Positions 47,297 through 55,115 of a DNA stretch of 64,000 nucleotides are shown piece after piece. Position 1 is the first letter of the stretch, and the number at the start of each line of letters is the position of its first letter. The notes under the pieces were generated by a model, which saw only the letters and a program-made list of their open reading frames with translations, searched no databases and was not told the DNA's origin. The DNA is taken from positions 806,001 through 870,000 of the forward strand of contig NZ_CP033070.1 of NCBI RefSeq assembly GCF_003669035.1, read 5' to 3'. The position numbers and the translations under genes were made by a program. The DNA comes from Chryseobacterium sp. 3008163 (lineage in GTDB: Bacteria > Bacteroidota > Bacteroidia > Flavobacteriales > Weeksellaceae).

Positions 47297-48619
47297 ATGA
47301 AAACACTCGATAAAATACCGACAGGGAAATTAGAAAGGACGAGCAGTTTGCTGAAAGCGGGTGCAAAAGTTGGCGTTAATTACATCAAATATTACGGTAA
47401 TAAAATTACGAAAGACAAAAACGAAGACGAAGCGTTGAAGACTTTAAATGAAGACAATGCTTCCGACATTTACGATTCTCTGAAAGAATTGAAAGGCTCC
47501 GCTTTGAAAGTTGCGCAAATGTTAAGTATGGAGAAAAACATCCTTCCACAGGCTTATGTAGAAAAATTTTCTTTGTCGCAATTTTCCGTTCCGCCACTTT
47601 CGGGAGCTCTGGTTAAAAAAACTTTCAGAAAATATTTTGGTAAAAATCCGGAAGAAATTTTTGACGACTTTACAACGGAATCTGTGAATGCAGCAAGTAT
47701 TGGTCAGGTTCATAAAGCCAAAAAAGGTGATCAAAATTTTGCTGTTAAAATTCAATATCCCGGAGTGAGAGAAAGCATCTCCAGTGATCTGAAAATGGTA
47801 AAACCGATTGCGATGAAGATGTTCAATATCAAAAAAGAAGGATCGGAATCTTACTTTCAGGAAGTTGAAAACAAATTATTTGAGGAAACTGATTACAATC
47901 TTGAATTGAAAAGAAGTCAGGATATCTCGGAAAAATGCAACCACCTTCCGAATCTTGACTTTCCGAAATATTATCCTGAATTTTCGTGTGAAAGAATTAT
48001 CACGATGGATTGGATGAACGGAAAACATTTCTCAGAATTCACAAAATTAGATAATTCTCAGGAAGATTTGAACAAAATCGGACAGACGCTTTGGGATTTT
48101 TATATGTACCAAATGCACGTTTTGAAGCAGGTTCACGCTGACCCGCATCCCGGAAATTTCCTGATTTCGGAGGATAAAAAATTGCTTGTGATTGACTTTG
48201 GTTGCATCAAGGAAATTCCGGATGATTTTTATAAACCTTATTTTGAATTGGCTAAAAAAGAGAATCTAAATAATCCTGAGATTTTCAGAGAAAAGCTGTT
48301 CGAACTAGAGATTTTACGTTCGGATGATTCGCCTCAGGAACAGACTTTTTTTACAAAATTATTCTACGAATTGCTGGAATTATTCACGAGACCTTTCAAC
48401 GCAGAAATTTTTGATTTTTCTGATGAATCGTTCTTTCAGGAAATTGCAGATTTGGGTCAGAGATATGCGAAACTTAGTGATATGAAAGGGATGAACACAA
48501 ACAGAGGTTCGAAACATTTTATTTATCTGAACCGAACTTTCTTCGGTTTATACAATATGATGCACGATTTGAGAGCCAAAAATATCGTTATCAATCAATA
48601 CAAAAATTTCATTCAGTAA
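47297..48619 (+). CDS. AarF/ABC1/UbiB-family atypical kinase
   Basis: A 440-residue ABC1-family protein. The family motifs are present: KVAQMLSMEKNILP in place of the usual KxGQ, NAASIGQVHKAKK (Ala-rich loop), FAVKIQYPGV, EVENKLFEETDYNLELKR, VHADPHPGNFLIS (catalytic loop) and LLVIDFGC (metal-binding Asp). Relatives support quinone or isoprenoid lipid pathways. It lies 1 base behind the TetR gene and its stop overlaps the start region of the DUF2256 gene, so it belongs to the same operon. Confidence 0.88.
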   Translation: MKTLDKIPTGKLERTSSLLKAGAKVGVNYIKYYGNKITKDKNEDEALKTLNEDNASDIYDSLKELKGSALKVAQMLSMEKNILPQAYVEKFSLSQFSVPPLSGALVKKTFRKYFGKNPEEIFDDFTTESVNAASIGQVHKAKKGDQNFAVKIQYPGVRESISSDLKMVKPIAMKMFNIKKEGSESYFQEVENKLFEETDYNLELKRSQDISEKCNHLPNLDFPKYYPEFSCERIITMDWMNGKHFSEFTKLDNSQEDLNKIGQTLWDFYMYQMHVLKQVHADPHPGNFLISEDKKLLVIDFGCIKEIPDDFYKPYFELAKKENLNNPEIFREKLFELEILRSDDSPQEQTFFTKLFYELLELFTRPFNAEIFDFSDESFFQEIADLGQRYAKLSDMKGMNTNRGSKHFIYLNRTFFGLYNMMHDLRAKNIVINQYKNFIQ

Positions 48620-48763
48620 ATGCCTGCCAACTTACCTTCAAAGATTTGTGAAGTCTGCGGATTTCCCTTCAATTGGCGGAAAAAGTGGAAGAAAAATTGG
48701 GACGACGTAAAATATTGCAGCGAAAAATGCCGAAGAACTAAATGTTTAAAATCTTCAGATTAA
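48620..48763 (+). CDS. DUF2256 zinc-ribbon-like small protein
   Basis: A 47-residue protein starting at the ATG directly after the ABC1 stop codon. It has CEVCGFPFNWRKKWKKNW and YCSEKCRRTKC, giving the paired CxxC...CxxxC cysteines of the DUF2256 family. DUF2256 genes regularly precede photolyase/cryptochrome genes of this type. The reading is too short for standard gene callers, but spacing, motif and context all support it. Function unknown, probably a zinc-binding accessory. Confidence 0.9.
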   Translation: MPANLPSKICEVCGFPFNWRKKWKKNWDDVKYCSEKCRRTKCLKSSD

Positions 48764-48782
48764 ATATTAAAATTTGAAAAAT

Positions 48783-50261
48783 ATGCCATCCAAAAAATTA
48801 AGTACGGCGCAATTGATATTTCCGCATCAGCTTTTTAAAGACACGGATTATTTGGATAAAAATCAACCGGTTTTCTTGGTGGAAGAGTTTCTGTTTTTCA
48901 AACAATACAAATTTCACAAACAGAAAATTGCCTTCCATAGGGGGAGTATGAAGTTTTATGAGGAATATCTGACCAAGAAAACATTCAAGGTTCAATATAT
49001 AGAAAGCACTTCCCCACTTTCTGATATTCGGAATTTAATTAAACATTTAGAAAAAGAAGAATTTGAGGAAATTCTCATTACGGATGTTTGCGACGATTGG
49101 CTTGAAAAGAGAATTAAGGAAACGAAATTGAAATTAGAAATTCTTGAAAGTTCTTTATTCATCATTACCCGAGAAGATTTGAAAGACTATTTTGAAGATA
49201 AAAAATCTTATCATCAAACCGATTTCTACAAACAGCAAAGAATTTCCCGAAATATTCTAATGAAAGCCGGAAAACCAATCTGTGGAAAATGGACTTTTGA
49301 TACAGAAAACCGTAAAAAATATCCTAAAAACAAAAAAGTACCATCCGTTCATTTTCCTCAAAACAGCAAATATTATGATGAAGCAAAAATTTATACGGAG
49401 AAAAATTTCAATGAAAATTATGGCAATTTAACTTCCTATCAACTCTATCCCGTCACTTTTGAGGAAGCTGAAAATTGGTTGAATCAGTTTTTTGAACTGC
49501 GGTTTGCCGATTTTGGAGTCTATGAAGACAGTATCGTAGAGCGTGAACATTTTCTGCATCACAGCGTGCTTTCGCCATTGTTAAACATTGGACTTTTGAC
49601 TCCTGAAAACGTTTTGAAAGAAGCTATTGAATATGCGAACGAATATAAAATCCCCATCAATTCTCTGGAAGGATTTGTGCGTCAGATTTTAGGTTGGAGA
49701 GAATTTGTGAGGGGGATTTACCTCTATCAGGGAACTTTTCAGCGGAATAAAAATTATTGGAAACATCAAAACCCACTACCCGAATCTTTTTATACTGGAA
49801 AGACTAAAATTAAACCGATTGACAGCACAATTTTGAAGGTTTTGGAAAGTGGTTATGCGCATCACATCGAGCGATTAATGATTTTCGCCAACTTTATGAA
49901 TCTGTTGAAACTCAATCCAGACGACGTTTATCAATGGTTTATGGAGATGTTCATCGATTCTTACGATTGGGTAATGGTTCCGAATGTTTATGGGATGAGC
50001 AGCTTTTCTGACGGCGGAAAAATGAGTACAAAACCGTACATCAGCGGAAGCAATTATATCAAAAAGATGAGCGATTACTCTGATGACGGCTGGACGGAAA
50101 AATGGGATGCCCTCTTTTGGAATTTTGTGAATGATAACAGAGAATTTTTCAAAACAAATCCGAGATTGGGAATGATGTTGCGAACTTTGGATAAAATGAC
50201 GGATGAGAAAAAATCTGAACACTTTAAAATCGCACAGCACACGATTAAAAATTTAAAATAA
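48783..50261 (+). CDS. Photolyase/cryptochrome, PhrB/FeS-BCP-related family without visible Fe-S cysteines
   Basis: A 492-residue flavoprotein; the start ATG 48783 (MPSKKLSTAQLIFPHQLF) is chosen over the upstream TTG. The antenna domain begins with LIFPHQLF. The FAD domain has LEGFVRQILGWREFVRGIY, YAHHIERLMIFANFMNLL, VYQWFMEMFIDSYDWVMVPNVYGMSSFSDGGKM and KPYISGSNYIKKMS, all hallmarks of the COG3046 group that repairs (6-4) lesions or senses light. Relatives bind FAD and often 6,7-dimethyl-8-ribityllumazine and a 4Fe-4S cluster. Only two Cys exist, both in the N-terminal 180 residues, so the cluster is predicted absent. Confidence 0.92.
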   Translation: MPSKKLSTAQLIFPHQLFKDTDYLDKNQPVFLVEEFLFFKQYKFHKQKIAFHRGSMKFYEEYLTKKTFKVQYIESTSPLSDIRNLIKHLEKEEFEEILITDVCDDWLEKRIKETKLKLEILESSLFIITREDLKDYFEDKKSYHQTDFYKQQRISRNILMKAGKPICGKWTFDTENRKKYPKNKKVPSVHFPQNSKYYDEAKIYTEKNFNENYGNLTSYQLYPVTFEEAENWLNQFFELRFADFGVYEDSIVEREHFLHHSVLSPLLNIGLLTPENVLKEAIEYANEYKIPINSLEGFVRQILGWREFVRGIYLYQGTFQRNKNYWKHQNPLPESFYTGKTKIKPIDSTILKVLESGYAHHIERLMIFANFMNLLKLNPDDVYQWFMEMFIDSYDWVMVPNVYGMSSFSDGGKMSTKPYISGSNYIKKMSDYSDDGWTEKWDALFWNFVNDNREFFKTNPRLGMMLRTLDKMTDEKKSEHFKIAQHTIKNLK

Positions 50262-50263
50262 TT

Positions 50264-50542
50264 GTGAAAAAATTTAATTTAATACAGACAGACCGTATCA
50301 TTGAAATGGCTTGGGAAGACAGAACGCCGTTTGAAGCAATAGAATTTCAGTTTGGAATTTCTGAATCTGAAGTGATTGACGTGATGCGAAGAGAATTGAA
50401 ACCTTCGAGTTTTAGACTTTGGAGAATGAGAGTGAATTCGGGAGTTAGCCAGAAACATCTTATGAAGAGAAATCATGAAATTGAGAGATTTAAGTGCACT
50501 AGACAACGGATGATAAGTCATAATAAAATTTCGAAACGGTAA
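50264..50542 (+). CDS. DUF2805/TIGR03643 family small basic protein
   Basis: A 92-residue protein starting at GTG 50264, 2 bases behind the photolyase stop. It has DRIIEMAWEDRTPFEAIEFQFGISESEVIDVMRREL, an HTH-like helix pair, and RLWRMRVNSGVSQKHLMKRN, the TIGR03643 signature. Such genes are nearly always next to this photolyase type. Function unknown; the fold may bind nucleic acid. Confidence 0.85.
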   Translation: MKKFNLIQTDRIIEMAWEDRTPFEAIEFQFGISESEVIDVMRRELKPSSFRLWRMRVNSGVSQKHLMKRNHEIERFKCTRQRMISHNKISKR

Positions 50543-50555
50543 AAATATTAGAAAA

Positions 50556-51251
50556 ATGAAAAACATAGTCATTATCGGTTGCGGACAGGGAATTGGATTT
50601 GCTGCTGCAAAAATATTGTCGGACTACAATGTAATCGGCATTTCAAGAACAGAAAATCCTGAAATTGAAAATTTAAATATTGAATTTCATCCGATAGATA
50701 TCATTTCGGGGAATCTGGATAAAATTACATTCCCTGAAGTTATTGACGGATTGGTTTATTCGCCGGGAAGTATTAATTTAAAACCATTTAACCGGCTTTC
50801 GATTGAAGATTTTAAGAATGATTTTGAAGTCAATGTTTTGGGTGCGGTGAAAACGATTCAGAAGCTGTTACCTAATTTGAAGAAGTCGGAAAGTGCTTCT
50901 GTTGTATTGTTCAGTTCGGTGGCTGCAAAATTAGGAATGCCTTTTCACGCTTCGATTTCTGCAAGTAAAAGTGCTGTTGAAGGTTTAACGAAAAGTCTGG
51001 CGGCAGAATTGTCTGCTCAGAAAATCAGAGTTAATGCCATTGCTCCCTCTTTAACGGATACTAATTTAGCTTCACAACTTCTTTCAACACCTGAAAAAAG
51101 AGAAGCTTCGGGAAAGAGACATCCGTTGCAAAAAGTTGGAAATGCGAACGAAATCGCAAAAATGGTTGAGTTTTTATTATCTGAAAATTCATCTTGGATT
51201 ACAGGACAAATCATCGGGATTGACGGCGGAATGAGTAACATCAAATTGTAA
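50556..51251 (+). CDS. SDR-family oxidoreductase-like protein with catalytic Tyr replaced
   Basis: A 231-residue short-chain dehydrogenase. The cofactor loop IIGCGQGIG is intact, as are NVLGAVKTIQKLLP, the catalytic Ser in VVLFSSVAAKLG, the SASKSAVEGL Lys and RVNAIAPSLTDT. At the Tyr of the YxxxK motif the sequence reads ISASK, so the usual proton-donating Tyr is absent. It may be a binding or regulatory protein or use another residue. Fifth gene in the photolyase operon. Confidence 0.85.
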   Translation: MKNIVIIGCGQGIGFAAAKILSDYNVIGISRTENPEIENLNIEFHPIDIISGNLDKITFPEVIDGLVYSPGSINLKPFNRLSIEDFKNDFEVNVLGAVKTIQKLLPNLKKSESASVVLFSSVAAKLGMPFHASISASKSAVEGLTKSLAAELSAQKIRVNAIAPSLTDTNLASQLLSTPEKREASGKRHPLQKVGNANEIAKMVEFLLSENSSWITGQIIGIDGGMSNIKL

Positions 51252-51291
51252 CCATTCCCAAAAACTAATATCTTTACCATAAATTACAGCA

Positions 51292-51939
51292 ATGCAAACT
51301 GATTTTATCATAGAATTACTTCATCAAGTCAAAGAATTTGAAAATTCTGATCTGTGTAAACATAACTCGACTGTGGACGATTTTCGGGTGTGGATGAATG
51401 ATAAAAAATATTCCGACGAAAGTCCGACCAAGCTTTTTAAGAATGAAAAACATCAGGTTTCATTTACCGAAAATGAAATTTGCAAACAGGTTCTCTTATT
51501 AGGACGATACTCTAAATTACTGATCAGAAAAGGGTTAGGAGATTTTCCTGAATTAGCGAATGAAGAATTTACTTATCTGTACCGCTTGAAAGACGAACCT
51601 TTTTTAACAAAAATTCAGTTGATCGAAAAAAACGGACACGAAAAACAAACCGGAACTCAAATCATCAAAAGACTTTTGGAAGCAGGATTTCTAGAAGAAA
51701 AAAATGACTTAGACGATAAGCGCAGCAAAAGACTCAATTTGACCAAAAAGGGTGATGAAACATTTCATCTATCGGTAGCAAAAGTCAACCAAACATCAAA
51801 ACTTTTATCCGGAAAGCTTGACAAAGATGAGAAGAATGAACTTCTGAGGATTTTGAAAAAACTTAATGAATTTCATTCTCATATATATACCGATTATAAA
51901 AGCACAGATATTGAAACGATTGTAAAGGTTTTTGGATAA
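51292..51939 (+). CDS. MarR-family transcriptional regulator
   Basis: A 215-residue MarR protein with an N-terminal extension. The winged helix includes TKIQLIEKNGHEKQTGTQIIKRLLEAGFLEEKNDLDDKRSKRLNLTKKG, where the recognition helix and the wing with DDKRSKR are typical. The dimerisation helices follow. It lies 40 bases behind the SDR gene in the same direction, so it may be co-transcribed and act on the operator between ribA and the TetR gene. Confidence 0.85.
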   Translation: MQTDFIIELLHQVKEFENSDLCKHNSTVDDFRVWMNDKKYSDESPTKLFKNEKHQVSFTENEICKQVLLLGRYSKLLIRKGLGDFPELANEEFTYLYRLKDEPFLTKIQLIEKNGHEKQTGTQIIKRLLEAGFLEEKNDLDDKRSKRLNLTKKGDETFHLSVAKVNQTSKLLSGKLDKDEKNELLRILKKLNEFHSHIYTDYKSTDIETIVKVFG

Positions 51940-52003
51940 ATTTAAAACTGTAACAATTCACTTGGTCAAATAAATCATTTTTTTTTTCTATTTATAATAT
52001 GGT

Positions 52004-52026
52004 AACTATATATTTAAATGTACCAA
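52004..52026. repeat. 23-base direct repeat, copy 2 (inner right end of block 1)
   Basis: Same motif as 44305-44327, core TTAAATGTACCAA. A weaker version (TTAAATGTAC) also lies near 63747, ahead of the third tRNA-end repeat. Confidence 0.65.
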
Positions 52027-52198
52027 TTTAATTTTCAATAGGTTATTTATGAAAAGAAGATATTATGATATGATTTTATTTATCAGAAAATTATCATATA
52101 TAGATAGACAGTTTTCTGATTTCATTTTTATAACCTAAATACCAGTTAATACCATCAAAACATTATCTATATCAGCTAATAAATGGTTTGAATAGAGT

Positions 52199-52264
52199 CC
52201 TGTCAAGTTCACAAACGTCCAAATGGCTCCAATTTATTCCAAATTGAGCCATTTTTTTTGCTTT
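52199..52264 (+). repeat. Direct repeat R2: copy of tRNA-Arg 3' end and terminator
   Basis: 63 of 66 bases match 44135-44200, including the terminator hairpin AATGGCTC...GAGCCATT and T8. It is not a functional tRNA because the 5' two thirds are missing. The changes include two in the acceptor-stem part (CAAGTTC for CGAGGTC). Confidence 0.85.
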
Positions 52265-52316
52265 ATCTTCCAGATTAATCCAGATTAGCATTTTTTATCA
52301 TCTTAGTAAATCTACT

Positions 52317-52619
52317 TTAATATTGTAAAAGATTTGTTTCTCTGAAACTGTTCGGGTAGTATTTTTGAACCAATTTTTTCACCTTCCAAAGATTTTACGT
52401 TATCGTGAATATTTACGCCTTCCGATCCTACGGCAAACACTGGACTTTCATTTTCGGCCGATAAATGCTGAACATGTACCAACGGTAAATTTTTATTTCT
52501 GAAATATTAAAGTATTTTACCCGCGTTTTTACTTGCTTCAATCGGGTTTACTAATTCTAAATCTCATTTTCAAAATAATCATTTTGAATATCTACAATAA
52601 CTAATGCTGTCTTGCTCAT
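52317..52619 (-). pseudogene. Isochorismatase-family cysteine hydrolase, truncated relic
   Basis: Starting at 52619 the minus strand reads MSKTALVIVDIQNDYFEN, with the catalytic Asp of the isochorismatase family. It then stops, and continues in another frame as LELVNPIEASKNAGKIL, an in-frame TAA, NKNLPLVHVQHLSAENES, VFAVGSEGVNIHDNVKSLEG and, after one more shift, VQKYYPNSFRETNLLQY. The C-terminal half with the catalytic Cys is missing, cut where the tRNA-end repeat region begins. A nonsense codon, two shifts and truncation make this a real pseudogene. Confidence 0.75.
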
Positions 52620-52687
52620 AAAGTATTTTTTTTAAATCAATATTAGAATTCTCATGTCTATTTTAAAGTATCAAAACAGTCGTTTAA

Positions 52688-52705
52688 ACTACCATTTTGA
52701 TAACT
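52688..52705 (+). promoter_or_regulatory. ATTTTGATAACT motif, site 1
   Basis: ACTACCATTTTGATAACT; 17 of 18 bases match site 2 at 53721-53738 and 14 of 18 match site 3 at 53829-53846. It lies 57 bases behind the MBL hydrolase stop. Possible binding site of the nearby AraC regulator. Confidence 0.45.
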
Positions 52706-52761
52706 TTTACATAAACAAAATTTATCTAATTATTTCTATAATTCATGAAAAGCAAGGTCAA

Positions 52762-53601
52762 TTAAACAGAAAGAGTCAGTTTTTCTCCGTCTTCGGGTAT
52801 GATTAATTTATGTTTTCCTATCTTCAAATCGGTAGCTTTCTTTTTCAGAATAGCTCTAGTTGTGAAGCAATGGTCCAAAGCATCCATGTGAACTGCTATT
52901 ACTTTTGCTTTTCCACTTGCAGCTATTAATGCCATGGTCTGCATTTCATTCATAATGATTGGGATGTCTTCAAAACCTTTGATACGTGCGCCACCTGAAT
53001 TAACAATAATATAATCTGGTTTGAATTTTTTAATGTCATTTTTAATATCATCATTCCATATTGTGTCTCCTACAATATAAATGGTTGGCTGGTTCTTTGC
53101 TTGCAAAACAAATCCAGATGTTTTCCCCATCATTTCCAATACTGTACCAGAACCATGTTTTCCCTCTACTCGATTGATTGTGATGCCATTCCATACTTTC
53201 TTATCCTCTACAACCGTTGCATTTGTAAAACCTTCTTTTTTAAAAAATTCCTTATCAGCAGGCTGTATTATTAGTTCTACAGATTTATTCAGGTTGCTGC
53301 TTGCTGGCTTATCAAAATGATCTTCGTGAGTGTGCGTTACAATCACCAAATCAACATTTTTCACTATATTTTCTATGGGCATTGTGAGCTCCACCGTAGG
53401 GTTTTTCTGAATTCCTGCCCAAGAATCAATAGTTCCTTTTGGTGATAACATGGGGTCGACCAATATTTTTTTTCCGGCATAATCAATCAACAAGGTTGCA
53501 TTTCTAACCAATTGCACCGTAGGTTTTGTTTTTGAATTGACTTGCGCAAACAATAAAGCAGATGACAGGGTAAGCGCCATTGCGAAAATTACTTTTTTCA
53601 T
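52762..53601 (-). CDS. Secreted metallo-beta-lactamase-fold hydrolase (UlaG-like)
   Basis: A 279-residue exported protein (signal peptide ending SALLFAQ). The metal site HTHEDHFD spans residues 90-97, with YIVGDTIWNDD supplying the bridging Asp and AVHMDALDHCF a late His. The compact form with ATLLIDYAGKKILVDPMLSPKG near the start resembles UlaG/YtnP-like hydrolases. Substrate unknown; a lactone or phosphoester are options. It is divergent from the AraC gene with a 283-base gap holding two copies of a putative operator. Confidence 0.85.
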   Translation of the reverse strand: MKKVIFAMALTLSSALLFAQVNSKTKPTVQLVRNATLLIDYAGKKILVDPMLSPKGTIDSWAGIQKNPTVELTMPIENIVKNVDLVIVTHTHEDHFDKPASSNLNKSVELIIQPADKEFFKKEGFTNATVVEDKKVWNGITINRVEGKHGSGTVLEMMGKTSGFVLQAKNQPTIYIVGDTIWNDDIKNDIKKFKPDYIIVNSGGARIKGFEDIPIIMNEMQTMALIAASGKAKVIAVHMDALDHCFTTRAILKKKATDLKIGKHKLIIPEDGEKLTLSV

Positions 53602-53720
53602 AATATTTCTTTTATTCTATTAATTATTTTATTTTTTTATGATGAATTTTTGATGAAATAAGAACAAATGCAAATTTCTGAATAACATCATATTTTTAAC
53701 ATATCTAAACTGCATTAATT

Positions 53721-53738
53721 ACTACCATTCTGATAACT
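53721..53738 (+). promoter_or_regulatory. ATTYTGATAACT motif, site 2
   Basis: ACTACCATTCTGATAACT, 17 of 18 identical to site 1. It lies in the divergent gap, about 120 bases upstream of the MBL hydrolase start. The rest of the 283-base gap is AT-rich without a gene. Confidence 0.45.
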
Positions 53739-53828
53739 GGTTCTCATCCGCAACTTTCGCTATCTTAAATTTTCAATATTTAATGGAAATTTGGAAATAG
53801 GGAAAATTTACTTTTGGCCGATAGCTTT

Positions 53829-53867
53829 GATGTCATTTTGATAACTAGCGTTTTCATTGTACATTTG
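53829..53867 (+). promoter_or_regulatory. Consensus promoter of the AraC gene overlapping motif site 3
   Basis: TTTG at 53837-53840, a spacer of exactly 19 bases, then TACATTTG at 53860-53867, a textbook flavobacterial promoter 17 bases before the start codon. The -33 TTTG lies inside GATGTCATTTTGATAACT (53829-53846), so a protein bound to this motif would affect AraC expression directly, consistent with autoregulation. Confidence 0.65.
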
Positions 53868-53884
53868 AATTAATTAAAGTTATC

Positions 53885-54740
53885 ATGCAAACCATCAATT
53901 TTCACAAGACAGAATGTGGCGTAGATTTTTTCATCAATATTCTAAATCAGGACACCATCAATTATCTACAGACTGATGCCCACAATACCGACTATTTTGA
54001 GGTTGTTTTTTTTACGAAAGCAAAGGGTAAGGTGCAAATCAATGATCAAACAATTGATATACAAGATAATTCCATTGTTTTTATTTCAGCCTTTCAGAAA
54101 AGAGCCTGGAGAATTAAGGAACAAGCGCTTGAGTTCAAAACTTTAATATTCAGGGAAGACTTTCTGAATGAATTCTTTTCTGATAAATTTTTCACTCACA
54201 AAATGCTGTTCTTTTATCAGCTCAATCACGAGTTACGTCTCAATGTGAGTGATTCTGAAATGAAAAGGTTCAATGAATTTCTTGCAGAAATTAAAACTGA
54301 ACTTGTGGACACAAAAAAGACAGCGTTCACATCATCAGATCGATCCTATACTACCTTTTACAAACCATAAACCGACGGTATGCATCTGCTAATCATTTGA
54401 TGATTGAGAAGGATGATAAAAATTACGCAGTACAATATAAATCTCTTCTTGAGAAACACATCTGTCAGAAAAAAATATTGAAGATTACACCGTTTTATTA
54501 AATATCAGCAGGATCACCCTTAACAAAGCAATCAAGAAACAATATAATGTGACTGCTACAGAACTTCTAAAACAGCGCTTATTGGCTGAAATAAAAGATC
54601 GATTAGTTTACTCTAATAAAACAGTTTCAGAAATATCCTTTGATTTGAACTACGCTGAACCGGGGCATATGATGAGATTTTTTAAAATGCAGACAGGAAT
54701 GACTACCTCCGCATATCTGGAAAGTCTAAGCACAATGTAA
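53885..54740 (+). pseudogene. AraC-family transcriptional regulator, two single-base frameshifts
   Basis: Frame 1 (53885-54370) encodes the cupin-like sensing domain (HNTDYFEVVFFTKAKGKVQINDQ) and runs out at RSYTTFYKP. Adding one A to the A6 run at 54313-54318 continues it as KKDSVHIIRSILYYLLQTIN to KHICQKK. Adding one A to the A7 run at 54469-54475 then leads via NIEDYTVLLNISRITLNKAI into the AraC helix-turn-helix pair (TVSEISFDLNYAEPGHMMRFFKMQTGMTTSAYL). The total is 285 residues, the normal length. Probably functional if the two losses are sequencing errors. Confidence 0.8.
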
Positions 54741-55115
54741 AGTTATTATAAATAGATTTATAATAACTATTGAAACTGCATATTTAGTCAATAGCGAAGA
54801 ATCTGATAAAAGATGTAAATTTTCTCTTTGAGCAACAGGATTCCATTTAATTCATGCTGAAATTTGACTATAGAACATTTTAGCCTTACCTTTACACCTG
54901 TACAACACACATAATCAAGCACATACCAAAAGGTAAGAAATACGTTATATCAATGGATTTAAGCGAAATTAATATTTGCGACGAAAACTGTCCTGTCCGA
55001 AAATCTCTTTTAGCTCGAAATCTCTCGCACAATAATGCGATTTAAACTGGATGATGACTGAAGAATTTAAACCAAAAAGCGTTCGGTGTCAATATCCACG
55101 CTTGCTAAATCAATA
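54741..55115. other. Non-coding stretch with a possible HxlR-type remnant
   Basis: No intact gene. At 54953-55045 a 30-codon frame reads MDLSEINICDENCPVRKSL, resembling the N-terminal Cys-Pro-Val start of HxlR-family regulators but ending at once. This may be the stub of a lost regulator, or chance. The rest is AT-rich with no recognisable feature. Confidence 0.25.

Larger units (their letters stand above)
51940..52316. other. Non-coding junction between block 1 and block 2
   Basis: No gene. It holds the second copy of the 23-base repeat (52004-52026), then the second copy of the tRNA-Arg 3' end with terminator (52199-52264), preceded by a remnant of the T-arm (GGTTTGAAT at about 52186). Weaker similarity to the sequence behind tRNA-Arg continues to about 52319, exactly where the broken isochorismatase gene begins. 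Confidence 0.7.
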
